From positions 1-35,936 of the forward strand of contig JAHIPI010000020.1 in the NCBI GenBank assembly GCA_018894435.1: a DNA stretch of 35,936 bases. Reading direction: 5' to 3'. This DNA comes from Candidatus Omnitrophota bacterium (GTDB lineage Bacteria > Omnitrophota > Gorgyraeia > JAHIPI01). Below, in pieces: positions 16,269 to 24,820 of this stretch. The notes below the pieces were generated by a model. It saw only the letters and a program-made list of their open reading frames with translations, was not told the DNA's origin and did no database searches. Made by a program: the position numbers and the translations under genes. Within the stretch, counting starts at the first letter, position 1. Each line of letters starts with the position of its first letter.

Positions 16269-16727
16269 ATGGCGAAAAAAAGAAAACGGCCGAGCTGGGA
16301 CAAATATTTTATCGAGATAGCGACTTTAATTTCCAGCCGTTCCACGTGCCTCAGGCGGCAGGTGGGCGCGCTGATAGTGAAGGATAAAAGGATCCTTGCC
16401 ACAGGTTATAACGGCACGCCGAAAGGCCTGCCGCACTGTTTTGAGATAGGATGCTTAAGAGAGAAACTAAAGATACCTTCGGGCGAGCGCCACGAATTAT
16501 GCCGCGGCTTGCATGGGGAGCAAAACGCGCTTCTTCAGGCGTCGCTTCACGGCATTAGCGTAAAAGACAGCGTATTGTACTGCACAAACCAGCCGTGTAT
16601 AATCTGCGCCAAGATGCTTATAAACGCCGGCATAAAAGAAATAGTAATCTCCGACGGATATCCCGACAAGATGTCCATGGACTTTTTCAAGGAAGCGGGG
16701 GTTTCGGTGAGGAAGGCAAAGTCATGA
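16269..16727 (+). CDS. comEB: dCMP deaminase (ComEB-like)
   Basis: 152 residues. Zinc-dependent deamination of dCMP to dUMP, the precursor for dTMP. Zinc site: His82 and catalytic Glu84 in [11 protein letters not shown] (usual form HAEQNA), Cys110 and Cys113 in QPCIICAK. The start [12 protein letters not shown] and [14 protein letters not shown] are typical of the family and include the dCMP/dTTP region. No C-terminal DNA-uptake features, so the role is nucleotide metabolism. Placed between glyA and nrdR, overlapping nrdR by 4 bp, as in many genomes where folate, dTMP and ribonucleotide-reductase control cluster. Confidence 0.93.
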   Translation: MAKKRKRPSWDKYFIEIATLISSRSTCLRRQVGALIVKDKRILATGYNGTPKGLPHCFEIGCLREKLKIPSGERHELCRGLHGEQNALLQASLHGISVKDSVLYCTNQPCIICAKMLINAGIKEIVISDGYPDKMSMDFFKEAGVSVRKAKS

Positions 16728-17173
16728 AATGCCCGTATTGCGGCACAAATAGGGACAAGGTAATAGATTCGCGTTCCTCAAATAACAGTAAGCACATAAG
16801 ACGCAGGCGCGAATGCCTGAAATGCCGCAAGCGCTTCACTACTTACGAGCACGTAGAAGAGATGCCGCTCATGGTGATCAAAAAAGACTCAAGGCGCGAA
16901 CCCTTTGACAGGAATAAAATCCTCTCTGGCCTCACAAAGGCGTGCGAAAAACGCCCGGTCAGCGTAGAGCAGCTTGAAAAGCTGGCTGACGCGATAGAGA
17001 TGCAGATGCAGAAGAACTTTGAAAAGGAAGTAAAGGCCTCTGTCATAGGGGAGTTTGCGATGAAGCAGCTTCACGCCATGGACCAGGTGGCATATGTAAG
17101 ATTCGCTTCCGTATACAGGCAGTTCAAAGATATAAATCAGTTTATGAGAGAGTTGAAGCAGCTTTTGAAGTGA
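16724..17173 (+). CDS. nrdR: Transcriptional repressor NrdR
   Basis: 149 residues. Zinc ribbon Cys3/Cys6 (MKCPYCG) and Cys31/Cys34 (CLKCRKRF), then an ATP-cone domain starting [19 protein letters not shown] and ending [15 protein letters not shown]. NrdR senses dATP/ATP and represses ribonucleotide reductase operons through NrdR boxes. Start ATG 16724 overlaps the dCMP deaminase stop (ATGA), and GAGGAAGG (16709-16716) is well placed; the open frame upstream to 16595 is a shadow of the deaminase gene. No ribonucleotide reductase gene lies in this window. Confidence 0.97.
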   Translation: MKCPYCGTNRDKVIDSRSSNNSKHIRRRRECLKCRKRFTTYEHVEEMPLMVIKKDSRREPFDRNKILSGLTKACEKRPVSVEQLEKLADAIEMQMQKNFEKEVKASVIGEFAMKQLHAMDQVAYVRFASVYRQFKDINQFMRELKQLLK

Positions 17174-18036
17174 ACGCCAAGAGTATGAAAGAAGCCCTTT
17201 ACTATAAACTGGAACGCGATAAGATACGCTGCGAACTTTGCCCGAATGATTGCCTTATAGCCGACGGTAAAAAAGGCATGTGCAAAGTGAGGGTCAATAA
17301 GGCTAATACGCTCTACACTGAAGTGTACAAAAGGGCCACTTCTATAGCGCTGGATCCTATTGAAAAAAAGCCGCTCTATCATTATCATCGCGGCGAATAC
17401 ATACTCTCTCTCGGGACCAAAGGATGTAATTTCGCTTGTCCGTGGTGCCAGAACTGGCCCATCGCGCAAGGCGAAAACGCCTCTACGTATGAGATGACTA
17501 AAGAAGAGGCCGTACGGAGAGCCAAGGAACTCGGCTCCTTTGGCATAGCATATACATATAACGAACCTTTTATATGGTTTGAATTTGTTTTAGAATGCGC
17601 CGAGTTCGCGAAGAAAAACGGCCTTGAAAATGTCCTTGTGACAAACGGCTACGTACATAAAGAGCCGCTGTACGAGATACTTCCTTATATAGGCGCTATG
17701 AATATCGACATAAAGTCCATAGAAGAAAAGTTTTATAAGGAACACTGCCTCGGTAAACTCGAACCGGTGCTGGAGAATACAAAAATAGCCAAAGAAAAGG
17801 GCGTGCACATAGAGATTACGAATCTCATAATACCCACTCTGAACGATTCCGAAAAAAATATTGGGGGATTGGTGGATTGGGTCTATGTCAATCTCGGGGC
17901 CGAGACGCCGCTGCATTTTTCAAGGTATTTCCCGTGTCATAAGATGAAGCTTCCTCCGACGCCGGTGGAGACGCTGGAGCGAGCGAAAGAGATAGCCGAT
18001 AAAAAATTAAAATACGTGTATTTGGGTAACGTGTAA
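17170..18036 (+). CDS. amrS: AmmeMemoRadiSam-type radical SAM enzyme, C-terminally short
   Basis: 288 residues. N-terminal Cys cluster (Cys21, 24, 28, 38 in RCELCPNDC and GMC) precedes the radical SAM motif [11 protein letters not shown] (Cys86, 90, 93) that binds the 4Fe-4S cluster; [31 protein letters not shown] and the [21 protein letters not shown] block are typical of the AmrS/PflA-like family. The family usually continues after YVYLGNV with a Cys-containing, zinc-ribbon-like tail of some 40 residues; here a stop follows at once and coincides with the first bases of a hairpin (18035-18071). Start GTG 17170 overlaps the nrdR stop; ATG 17185 (MKEALYYKL) is an equally good alternative. Partner genes AmmeMemo A and B are not nearby. 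Substrate unknown. Confidence 0.85.
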   Translation: MNAKSMKEALYYKLERDKIRCELCPNDCLIADGKKGMCKVRVNKANTLYTEVYKRATSIALDPIEKKPLYHYHRGEYILSLGTKGCNFACPWCQNWPIAQGENASTYEMTKEEAVRRAKELGSFGIAYTYNEPFIWFEFVLECAEFAKKNGLENVLVTNGYVHKEPLYEILPYIGAMNIDIKSIEEKFYKEHCLGKLEPVLENTKIAKEKGVHIEITNLIIPTLNDSEKNIGGLVDWVYVNLGAETPLHFSRYFPCHKMKLPPTPVETLERAKEIADKKLKYVYLGNV

Positions 18037-18071
18037 CCCGGCAATTCTAACCTGGTTAGATTTGCCGGGTT
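18035..18071. repeat. 16-bp near-perfect hairpin at the amrS stop codon
   Basis: AACCCGGCAA (18035-18044) pairs with TTGCCGGGTT (18062-18071), continued inward by TCTAA/TTAGA with one T-T mismatch. The amrS TAA (18034-18036) overlaps its first two bases. No T-run follows, so it is either an inserted REP-like unit or a processing/attenuation hairpin ahead of the DUF1189 gene. Confidence 0.7.
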
Positions 18072-18092
18072 AGCGCCAAGTAGGAGGAAACT

Positions 18093-18845
18093 ATGAAGAC
18101 ATTTTTCGGAGAGATATGGAAGGCGATAAGCGACTTTAAATTTTACAAGGTAGTCAAAAATTTTTCGGCCGGCAAGGCATTCAAATACATATTATCCCTT
18201 ATTTTATTGGTAAGCTTAATATTGAGCATACGCTATAGTTTTGTATTGGGCGCGGGGCTGAATGTGGCAATGGATTGGATGAAAGAGAACCTGCCGGTGA
18301 TCGAGGTCCAGAACGGCGTCGCGAGCGTAAACGCCGAACAACCGTTTAAAATAGCGGAACAGGACTTTGCGGTCATACTTGATACGACGGGAAAGACAGC
18401 GTCGTTAGATGGGTACGCAAAGGGCGTGCTTCTCATGAAAGATAAGGTGATCTACAAAGAAAGCGAGGTAAAAACAGAGATTTACAGCCTCGCGGATGTC
18501 AAATCGCTCAGGATAGACGAAAATTTCATGAATGGCATCAAAAAGAACGCGATCTGGATAATATTTCCTTTTATGCTGCTGGGTATTTATATATATATGA
18601 TCCTGGCGCGCCTTCTGCAGACAGTCATATTCAGCCTTATAACGGTTTTTGCCGCGGCGATCAATAAAGTGCAGCTCGCTTATAGCCAGATCTTTGCAAT
18701 AGGTATATACGCGGTTACCCTAAGCACTCTTTTAGGCGCTATGGCGGCCCTATTTTTAAAGGAAATACCGGGAATGGGCTGGATTTATGCGGCGATATAT
18801 ATTACATATCTTATCGTGGCAGTTATTAATTGCAAAGAAACATAA
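18093..18845 (+). CDS. DUF1189 family membrane protein
   Basis: 250 residues. N-terminal hydrophobic helix (about 28-52), a soluble loop (about 55-150) containing the pattern QPFKIAEQDFAVILDTTG, then a cluster of about four helices to the C-terminus. This layout and the DUF1189-typical opening FFGEIWKAISDFKFYKVVKN fit the family; its function is not established. The loop should be outside the cytoplasm. Strong AGGAGG site ahead of the ATG. It ends 6 bp from the stop of the convergent foldase gene at 18852, leaving no room for a terminator. Confidence 0.8.
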   Translation: MKTFFGEIWKAISDFKFYKVVKNFSAGKAFKYILSLILLVSLILSIRYSFVLGAGLNVAMDWMKENLPVIEVQNGVASVNAEQPFKIAEQDFAVILDTTGKTASLDGYAKGVLLMKDKVIYKESEVKTEIYSLADVKSLRIDENFMNGIKKNAIWIIFPFMLLGIYIYMILARLLQTVIFSLITVFAAAINKVQLAYSQIFAIGIYAVTLSTLLGAMAALFLKEIPGMGWIYAAIYITYLIVAVINCKET

Positions 18846-18851
18846 AAAATA

Positions 18852-20711
18852 TTACTGTAGATTAGTGACTAAATTTGCTTTTGCTTTGAGGCCGCTGAAC
18901 CAGGCATCAAGAATTTGAGCTTTCTTTATCTCTAGATATTGCTTCGCGAACTCTTCCTTTATTTCCTCGAATTTTGCCATATCAATGGGCTCTAAGTCCG
19001 CCAGTTGCGCTATGCAGGCGCCCCCCGGAGCGGAAATCACAGGGCTTACCTCACCTACATTATAATCGAACACTTCCTTTATAACTGTTGCCGGGCCTAT
19101 ATCTCTTATGTAATCCGCGCGCGTTATATATTCCGATTCCTTTGGTTTTAGGCCAAGCGACGCGGCCGCATCTTTAAAAAAAGCGCCCTTTTCCATTTTT
19201 TCTTTTATGACGCTCTCGTATTTTTGCATGCTTTCTTTTGCCAGCGCGTTAATCTTAGCCAGTTTTACCCTTTCTCTTATCTCCTCCGTCACTTCTGAAA
19301 GAGGAGGGATACCAGGCTCTTCTTTATCCACGAGCCGGATTATATAATTTGTATCCGATTTTACGCTATCCGGCGAAATCAAAGGCCCTACCTCGCCTTC
19401 CTTTAAATTAAAAGCCGTTTTTACTAAGACCGGATTCCAGCCTATGCCGGGTATGATCTCCTGCTTCGAAAAATAACCGGTCTTCTTTAGCGGTTTTTTA
19501 TAATCTTGGGCGGCTTTTTCAAAGGCGGACCCTTCTTCTATGGCGCCCCTCGCTCTAAAGGCTTCGGTATATGATTTTGCTTTCGCGCGTTCGGTCGTCA
19601 GTCTTTGGCTTATCTTTTCTTTCGCTTCTTCAAATGTCTCAGTGTAAGACGGCCTTTTTCCCTCAACTTTTATTATATGATATCCGAACTGGGTTTTTAC
19701 GATGCCGCTTATCTCGCCGGGGTTCAGGGAAAATGCGGCTTTTTCAAAATCGGGTATCATCTTTCCTTTTTCAAAAAACCCTAGGTCGCCGCCGTTTTCT
19801 TTTGTGGAGTCTTTGGAATATTCGTTCGCCGCCTTTTGAAAATCTAACCCGCCCTTCAGCTTCTTTAGTATCTCGGCGGCCTTATCGGGATCCTCTACCA
19901 ATATATGCCGCGCGTGGACGCTTTCTGTGTGTTCAAACTCTTTTTTATGGAGGTCGTAGTACTGCTTGAGGTTTTCGTCGTCCATTTCTATTCCGCCGAG
20001 GTAATCAGTATACCTGAATTCTATATACTCTATATTGACACGCGCCGGCATCTTGAATTCCTGCGAATTATTTTTGTAATATTCTTCTATTTCTTCCTCG
20101 GAGATATCGACTTTATCGGCAAAGTTTTTCGATGATTCAAGGACATAGTTGATCTTTATCTTTTCGTTCTCTTCCTCGTATCTTTTTAGAAGCTCATCGT
20201 CTGTTACTTTTATGTCTTTTGTGACGTTATTGATTAATTTGGCTATTCCCAGAGAGTTGCGAATGTCTTCTTCGTAATCTCTCGGGGATACCTGGAAGAC
20301 ATTTTTCAATAAACGTTCATAGGCGTCCGTGTCAAACTTGTCGCCCCTTAAAAGGAACGGAAAACTTCGTATAGTATTTATAACGTCGTCATCCGTGACT
20401 TTTATGCGTTCTTTAGCCGCCTCTCTGATAAGTATAAGCCTGTCCCACGCCTGGTTCTCGAGGTCCAGCTGTTCGTATATATCGGCGAAATTGGGGTATC
20501 GCATCATGGCCTCGTTCTTTACGGCGCGCCAATTCTGGCCGTACTCCTGCAAAGGGACCTTCTTACCGAATAATATGCCGGCGGAAGAAGGGCCGGACCC
20601 GCCCCTTCCACTGGAGCCTGCTCCCCAAAGCACAAAGGCGGGTATTATTATGATAGCAAGCCCTATTAATATCTTCTTCGCTGTTTCCTTATTTCGCAGA
20701 TATTTTAGCAT
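18852..20711 (-). CDS. PpiD/SurA-type peptidyl-prolyl isomerase
   Basis: 619 residues. A single N-terminal transmembrane helix (about 13-31, IGLAIIIIPAFVLWGAG) anchors it in the inner membrane; residues 45-220 are a SurA_N-type chaperone region (VPLQEYGQNWR start, DDDVINTIRSFPFL). The parvulin domain spans about 266-352: HARHILVED, GGDLGFFEKGKMIPDFE, GEISGIVKTQFGYHIIKV. A second, degenerate parvulin-like region follows at about 400-470 (TAFNLKEGEVGPLISPD) and a third at 520-580. It helps fold exported proteins such as those at 8239, 28660 and 30608. It has AAAGG before ATG and a divergent promoter at 20744-20772. Confidence 0.9.
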   Translation of the reverse strand: MLKYLRNKETAKKILIGLAIIIIPAFVLWGAGSSGRGGSGPSSAGILFGKKVPLQEYGQNWRAVKNEAMMRYPNFADIYEQLDLENQAWDRLILIREAAKERIKVTDDDVINTIRSFPFLLRGDKFDTDAYERLLKNVFQVSPRDYEEDIRNSLGIAKLINNVTKDIKVTDDELLKRYEEENEKIKINYVLESSKNFADKVDISEEEIEEYYKNNSQEFKMPARVNIEYIEFRYTDYLGGIEMDDENLKQYYDLHKKEFEHTESVHARHILVEDPDKAAEILKKLKGGLDFQKAANEYSKDSTKENGGDLGFFEKGKMIPDFEKAAFSLNPGEISGIVKTQFGYHIIKVEGKRPSYTETFEEAKEKISQRLTTERAKAKSYTEAFRARGAIEEGSAFEKAAQDYKKPLKKTGYFSKQEIIPGIGWNPVLVKTAFNLKEGEVGPLISPDSVKSDTNYIIRLVDKEEPGIPPLSEVTEEIRERVKLAKINALAKESMQKYESVIKEKMEKGAFFKDAAASLGLKPKESEYITRADYIRDIGPATVIKEVFDYNVGEVSPVISAPGGACIAQLADLEPIDMAKFEEIKEEFAKQYLEIKKAQILDAWFSGLKAKANLVTNLQ

Positions 20712-20743
20712 GTTGTAACCTTTGAGTTAAAATTATACCCCAT

Positions 20744-20772
20744 ATTATAAGCAAGAAGTAAAGATTTAGCAA
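20744..20772 (-). promoter_or_regulatory. Promoter of the PpiD-like gene
   Basis: Minus strand: TTGCTA (20772-20767), 17-bp spacer, TATAAT (20749-20744), 33 bp ahead of the ATG. A second TATAAT at 20733-20738 lacks a matching -35. Confidence 0.7.
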
Positions 20773-20803
20773 GCCTTATTGTCTTTAAAAGCAGTCTCGT
20801 CCA

Positions 20804-20812
20804 TGTTATAAT
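20804..20812 (+). promoter_or_regulatory. Extended -10 promoter of the aldolase gene
   Basis: TGTTATAAT (TG-n-TATAAT) with no good -35 at 17 bp. A transcript would begin near 20819, which rules out the in-frame ATG at 20811 as start of translation. Confidence 0.6.
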
Positions 20813-20834
20813 GTTAAGAATAGGAGTAATGGCA

Positions 20835-21407
20835 GTGAGCAAAAAATTGATAAAAGACCTGATTAAGATAGGAAGAAAAATAGAGGATTGCGGCCTTGTC
20901 ATCGGCGAGGGCGGCAACATAAGCGCGAAAGCCGGCAGTGTTATATATATAAAGGTAAGAGGCGCAACGCTTGCCTCTAAAAAGCAGGCGGATTATATTC
21001 CTATAGATATAAAGACAGGGAAGCCGCTTTGTAAAAATGGCGTTCCGAGCACCGAAATACATATGCATCTGGCCTGCTATAAGGCGCGCAAAGATGTAGG
21101 CGCTGTCGTCCATACCCACCCTGTCTTTATAACAGCTTTGGGAATAGCTGCGGTCAGGCTTGAGCGTGTATCGTATGAGGCAAAAATACACTTAAAAGGC
21201 GGTATCGCAAGGATCCCTTGCATAAAGCCGGGAACAAAAGAGCTGGGAATGGCTGTAGGAAGGGCTATTGCGAAACACAACATTGTTATGCTAAAAAAGC
21301 ACGGCCTCCTTACCGTTGGCAAGAATATAAAAGAGGCGTTTTTGCGGACCCTGGCAGCGGAAAGGGCGGCTATGGTCTATGCCTATTCCAAAAGAGCCAA
21401 GACCTAA
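20835..21407 (+). CDS. Class II aldolase/adducin family protein (FucA/AraD-like)
   Basis: 190 residues from GTG 20835. Zinc ligands of the family are visible: His93 and His95 in VVHTHPVF and His156 in LKKHGLLTVG; Glu74 in STEIHMHLA is the catalytic acid/base. GEGGNISAK is the phosphate-binding start. The family includes L-fuculose-P and L-ribulose-P enzymes and methylthioribulose-1-P dehydratase; this protein cannot be assigned to one. GTG 20835 has GGAG at a spacing of 8; the ATG at 20829 is only 2 bases from GGAG, and the one at 20811 lies within the promoter. Monocistronic; hisG follows with its own promoter. Confidence 0.85.
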   Translation: MSKKLIKDLIKIGRKIEDCGLVIGEGGNISAKAGSVIYIKVRGATLASKKQADYIPIDIKTGKPLCKNGVPSTEIHMHLACYKARKDVGAVVHTHPVFITALGIAAVRLERVSYEAKIHLKGGIARIPCIKPGTKELGMAVGRAIAKHNIVMLKKHGLLTVGKNIKEAFLRTLAAERAAMVYAYSKRAKT

Positions 21408-21411
21408 TTGC

Positions 21412-21440
21412 TTGACATTTTGGCATTGTTCCTATAAAAT
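21412..21440 (+). promoter_or_regulatory. Promoter of hisG and following genes
   Basis: Perfect TTGACA (21412-21417), 17-bp spacer, TAAAAT (21435-21440). It begins 5 bp after the aldolase stop and serves the run hisG to spoVG, where gaps are small. Confidence 0.8.
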
Positions 21441-21486
21441 AAATCTGTACTATAAATAAATCGAATAAGATACTAAAGGAAATTCT

Positions 21487-22368
21487 ATGAACCCCGTAAA
21501 ATTGAAATTAGGCATTCCTAAAGGCAGCCTTCAGGAATCCACCATAAAGATGTTCGACAAAGCCGGCTTTAAGATATCGGTAAGCGAGCGCTCCTATTTT
21601 CCCACGATAGACGATGAGGAAATAGAATTGATTATGCTAAGGGCGCAGGAGATGTCCAAATACGTGGAAGCAGGTGTCCTTGACTGCGGAATAACGGGCG
21701 GTGACTGGGTCCTCGAGAACAGCTCCGACGTAAAAGAGGTCGCGGACCTCCTTTATGCCAAAAGCGGTCTTCGGAAAGTGCGTTGGGTCCTGGCAGTGTC
21801 CGAAGACTCAAAAATAAGATCGGTCAAAGACCTGGAAGGTAAAAGGATAGCCACGGAACTTGTCAGCGTCACAAAAAAATATCTCAAAGAGAACAAAGTT
21901 ACCGCTCTTGTCGAATTCAGCTGGGGCGCTACCGAGGCAAAAGTGACAACGGGCCTCGTTGACGCGATAGTCGAACTTACCGAGACAGGTTCCAGCCTCA
22001 GGGCAAACAAGCTTAAGATAGTAGAGACCATCGCGGAATCGGTCACCAAACTTATTGCCAATAAAATTTCGTACGAAGACAAAACGAAACGCGAGAAGAT
22101 AGAAAATATAGCGCTTCTCTTAAAAGGCGCCCTCAAGTCCGAAGGAATGGTCGGCCTTAAGATGAATGTAAAAAAGAACGACCTCGCGAAAGTGCTTAAG
22201 GTGCTTCCCGCTTTGATGAGGCCTACAGTCGCAAACCTCAGCGACGATGAGTGGTGCGACGTCGATACGGTTATAGAAGAGAAAATCGTCAGGGTTTTAA
22301 TACCAGAATTGAAAAAGGCCGGCGCTCAGGGGATCGTTGAGTACCCGCTGAACAAAGTTATTGAATAG
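21487..22368 (+). CDS. hisG: ATP phosphoribosyltransferase, long form
   Basis: 293 residues, so it has the C-terminal ACT-like regulatory domain and does not need HisZ. First step of histidine synthesis: ATP plus PRPP to phosphoribosyl-ATP. [11 protein letters not shown], the [14 protein letters not shown] block, [10 protein letters not shown], and the PRPP-loop [22 protein letters not shown] (seen at about 160-180) are in place; the end ([13 protein letters not shown], then [22 protein letters not shown]) is the ACT-like part. Feedback inhibition by histidine is expected from the family. No other his gene lies here, so hisG is separated from the rest of the pathway. AAGGA precedes the ATG. 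Confidence 0.96.
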   Translation: MNPVKLKLGIPKGSLQESTIKMFDKAGFKISVSERSYFPTIDDEEIELIMLRAQEMSKYVEAGVLDCGITGGDWVLENSSDVKEVADLLYAKSGLRKVRWVLAVSEDSKIRSVKDLEGKRIATELVSVTKKYLKENKVTALVEFSWGATEAKVTTGLVDAIVELTETGSSLRANKLKIVETIAESVTKLIANKISYEDKTKREKIENIALLLKGALKSEGMVGLKMNVKKNDLAKVLKVLPALMRPTVANLSDDEWCDVDTVIEEKIVRVLIPELKKAGAQGIVEYPLNKVIE

Positions 22369-22381
22369 GAGGGTCACAAAC

Positions 22382-22477
22382 ATGCCTTGCGGAAGAAAAA
22401 GAAAGCGCAAAAAAATGGCGAAACATAAAAGGAAGAAGAGACTAAGAAGAGACAGACATAAAAAGAGACTGGTGTAA
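22382..22477 (+). CDS. 31-residue AURKAIP1/COX24-like (bS22-type) ribosomal peptide
   Basis: Reads MPCGRKRKRKKMAKHKRKKR and ends DRHKKRLV; 19 of 31 residues are Lys or Arg. The pattern MxxGKKRKR-x-KMATHKRKKR with a final NRHKKK-like end is that of the tiny AURKAIP1/COX24-domain proteins of Bacteroidota and other phyla, related to the mitochondrial mS38 and actinobacterial bS22 small-subunit proteins. GGAGGG 7 bases before the ATG and position 13 bp after hisG make it a real, co-expressed gene. Expected location: 30S ribosome. It is too short for most gene finders. Confidence 0.85.
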   Translation: MPCGRKRKRKKMAKHKRKKRLRRDRHKKRLV

Positions 22478-22493
22478 GAAGAAAGTCTAACAA

Positions 22494-24005
22494 GTGTTGA
22501 ACAAGATATATAAACTGTCGATAGCCGCTTTATTTTTGATTTTGGCGTGCAGAGTGCTCTTAGCGGATAAAGAGGCGAAGCTTGACGACTGGATACAAAA
22601 GATCCGACTTGAGAAAAACGATAATTTTTCCCAGGCGCTTGCCCATTATTCAATGGGCATTATTTATGACCACGAGGAGAAATTAGAAAAAGCGATCGCC
22701 GAATACAAAGAAGCGATAAAATACGATCCCCACGAGCCGCTCTTTCACATACGCTTAGGCGCCGATATGCTTATATCGAAAAATCCGGACGAGGCCTTTA
22801 AGGAATTTGACGAGGCCGAGAGGCTGGACCCGGATAACCTTCAGGTAAAATTTTTAAAGGCGCTTACTTATACAACACTGCGCAAATTCGATGAAGCAGC
22901 CGTCGAATATAGAAGTATAGTGGAAAAGGACCCGGGGAACCTTAAAGCCCTAAACTCTTTGGCTGATTTGTATGTCATAGAAGAAAAATTGCTCGAAGCC
23001 GCCGACATATATGAAAAGCTCTTAAAGACAAAAGAAGGCACGGTGCCTGTAATCTATTTTAATCTCGGCATAATATATTCAAAATTAGAAAATACCGAGC
23101 GAGCAATAGAAAGTTTCAAAAAGGCATTGGAAGCGGAACCGGATTATATAGAAGCATATCTTGCTATCGGTGTTTTATATGAAACGAAGAAGGATTATCA
23201 AAACGCGCTGAAGTTTTATGAAGAAGCGCTTAAGATAGACCCTTTAAACAGAAAGATATACAGGCACATAGCCGAAATATACTATGAAGCAGGCAGGATA
23301 GATGATGCCGTACGCAATTATGAAATCCTGATAACGCTGGATCCGAGAGACGGCAATTCATACATAGACCTGGCTTACGTGTATATAAGAGAAAAGAATA
23401 ACGAAAAAGGCATAGCCATTTTAAAAGACGCATTGACGAAGGAAGTTGCCAAAAAAAAGGAAGTACAGATCGCCCTGGGTTATGCCCTTGCGCTCGATAA
23501 AAAATATGATGAGGCGATAGAAGAATATAAAAAGATTTTGAAGGAAGACCCCAATAATCCAAAAGCAAATTTCTTCTTAGGTACGGCTTACGAAAGAGCC
23601 GGGCAAGCCGAAGAGGCGATAGCGGCCTTCAGAAAGACCCTGGAAATAGAACCGAATAACGCCGAGGCATGTAATTATCTGGGGTACATGTTTGCCGAAC
23701 GAGGTGAAAATTTCGACGAGTCGGTAACTCTTATAAAGAAAGCGCTAGATCTGGACCCGGAAAACGGCGCGTATGTAGACTCACTCGGCTGGGCGTATTA
23801 TAATAAGGGCCTAATTGACGAGGCGCTTTTGGAACTTTTGAGGGCAGCCGCCCTGATGGGCGACGATGCCACTATACGTGATCATTTAGGCGACGCCTAT
23901 TACAAAAAAGGCATGAAGGATAAAGCCATTATAGAATGGAAGAAGTCTTTTGAGTTAGATAATACACAGAAGGAAGTAACTGAGAAAATACGACAGGCCG
24001 AATAA
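22494..24005 (+). CDS. Exported tetratricopeptide-repeat protein
   Basis: 503 residues. Residues 1-24 are a signal sequence with ILAC at its end, so a lipoprotein is possible. The remainder is a continuous array of about 12 TPR units, each with the A-x(2)-Y/F, D-P pattern (for example IAEYKEAIKYDPHEPLFHI, ALKFYEEALKIDP, AIAAFRKTLEIEPNN), forming a superhelix for protein contacts. The last units (YVDSLGWAYYNKGLIDEAL) resemble those of BamD/NrfG-like or Pil-associated TPR proteins. Start may be GTG 22494 or TTG 22497; the upstream AAGAAAG is weak. Its stop overlaps the transketolase start by one base, so they are coupled although no functional link is known. Confidence 0.88.
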   Translation: MLNKIYKLSIAALFLILACRVLLADKEAKLDDWIQKIRLEKNDNFSQALAHYSMGIIYDHEEKLEKAIAEYKEAIKYDPHEPLFHIRLGADMLISKNPDEAFKEFDEAERLDPDNLQVKFLKALTYTTLRKFDEAAVEYRSIVEKDPGNLKALNSLADLYVIEEKLLEAADIYEKLLKTKEGTVPVIYFNLGIIYSKLENTERAIESFKKALEAEPDYIEAYLAIGVLYETKKDYQNALKFYEEALKIDPLNRKIYRHIAEIYYEAGRIDDAVRNYEILITLDPRDGNSYIDLAYVYIREKNNEKGIAILKDALTKEVAKKKEVQIALGYALALDKKYDEAIEEYKKILKEDPNNPKANFFLGTAYERAGQAEEAIAAFRKTLEIEPNNAEACNYLGYMFAERGENFDESVTLIKKALDLDPENGAYVDSLGWAYYNKGLIDEALLELLRAAALMGDDATIRDHLGDAYYKKGMKDKAIIEWKKSFELDNTQKEVTEKIRQAE

Positions 24006-24820
24006 TGCAAAGACCTTCAATAGATGAATTAAACAAAAAAGCAAAAGAGATAAGAAGAACGGTATTAAAGATGCTTACCGAGGCAAGTTCAGGCCATACG
24101 GGGGGCTCTTTGTCCGTCGTAGAGATAATAATAAGCCTTTACTATTGCAAGATGAGGCACGATCCCAAAAATCCCGGCTGGCAGGGGCGCGACCGGCTGG
24201 TCCTTTCTAAAGGGCATGCCTGCCCGACACTGTACGCTGTTTTGGCCGAATGCGGTTATTTTCCAAAGACAGAATTGATGACACTTAGAAAATTCGGGAC
24301 GCGCCTTCAGGGACACCCGCAGCTCGGACTTCCCGGCATAGAAGCGTCGACGGGTTCTTTGGGTCAGGGGCTTTCCATAGCCATAGGAATGGCGCTGGCG
24401 GCGCGGCTTGATAAAAAGGATACAAGAGTTTACTGCGTCATGGGTGACGGCGAACTGAACGAAGGCCAGATATGGGAAGCCGCGGCTAGTGCCGCTCATT
24501 ATAAGCTTGATAATCTATGCGGTATTGTCGATCATAATAAATTACAGATAGACGGCCCCTGCGAGGAAGTTATGGATATGGGCCCTCTAAAGGATAAATG
24601 GGCTTCATTCGGATGGAATGTTCTTGAGTGCGACGGCCATAATATAAAAGAACTTATGGACTCACTCGACTCGGCCGAGCGAAAAAAGGCGAAGCCCACG
24701 GTTATTTTGGCGCATACCGTAAAAGGAAAAGGCGTATCTTTCGTGGAACATAAAGCGGAGTGGCACGGCATAGCGCCTAAAAAAGAGGAACTCGACAGGG
24801 CGTTAAAGGAGTTGGAGTAA
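24005..24820 (+). CDS. Transketolase, N-terminal (ThDP-binding) subunit
   Basis: 271 residues, half of a classical transketolase. SSGHTGGSLS, SKGHACPTLYA and LQGHPQ carry the substrate/cofactor histidines (31, 71, 104); STGSLGQGLSIAIGMA and GDGELNEGQIWEA (from 147) bind the ThDP diphosphate and metal, with DHNKLQIDG after it. Works with the product of the next gene as alpha2beta2 to shuttle two-carbon units in the non-oxidative pentose phosphate pathway, balancing ribose-5-P with RpiB. ATG overlaps the TPR stop and its own stop overlaps the next ATG (TAATG both times). Confidence 0.95.
   Translation: MQRPSIDELNKKAKEIRRTVLKMLTEASSGHTGGSLSVVEIIISLYYCKMRHDPKNPGWQGRDRLVLSKGHACPTLYAVLAECGYFPKTELMTLRKFGTRLQGHPQLGLPGIEASTGSLGQGLSIAIGMALAARLDKKDTRVYCVMGDGELNEGQIWEAAASAAHYKLDNLCGIVDHNKLQIDGPCEEVMDMGPLKDKWASFGWNVLECDGHNIKELMDSLDSAERKKAKPTVILAHTVKGKGVSFVEHKAEWHGIAPKKEELDRALKELE

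Noticed and set aside
16595-16723. Upstream extension of the nrdR reading frame
   Set aside because: It lies wholly inside the dCMP deaminase gene; the NrdR zinc ribbon begins at MKCPYC with a good ribosome site, so ATG 16724 is the start.
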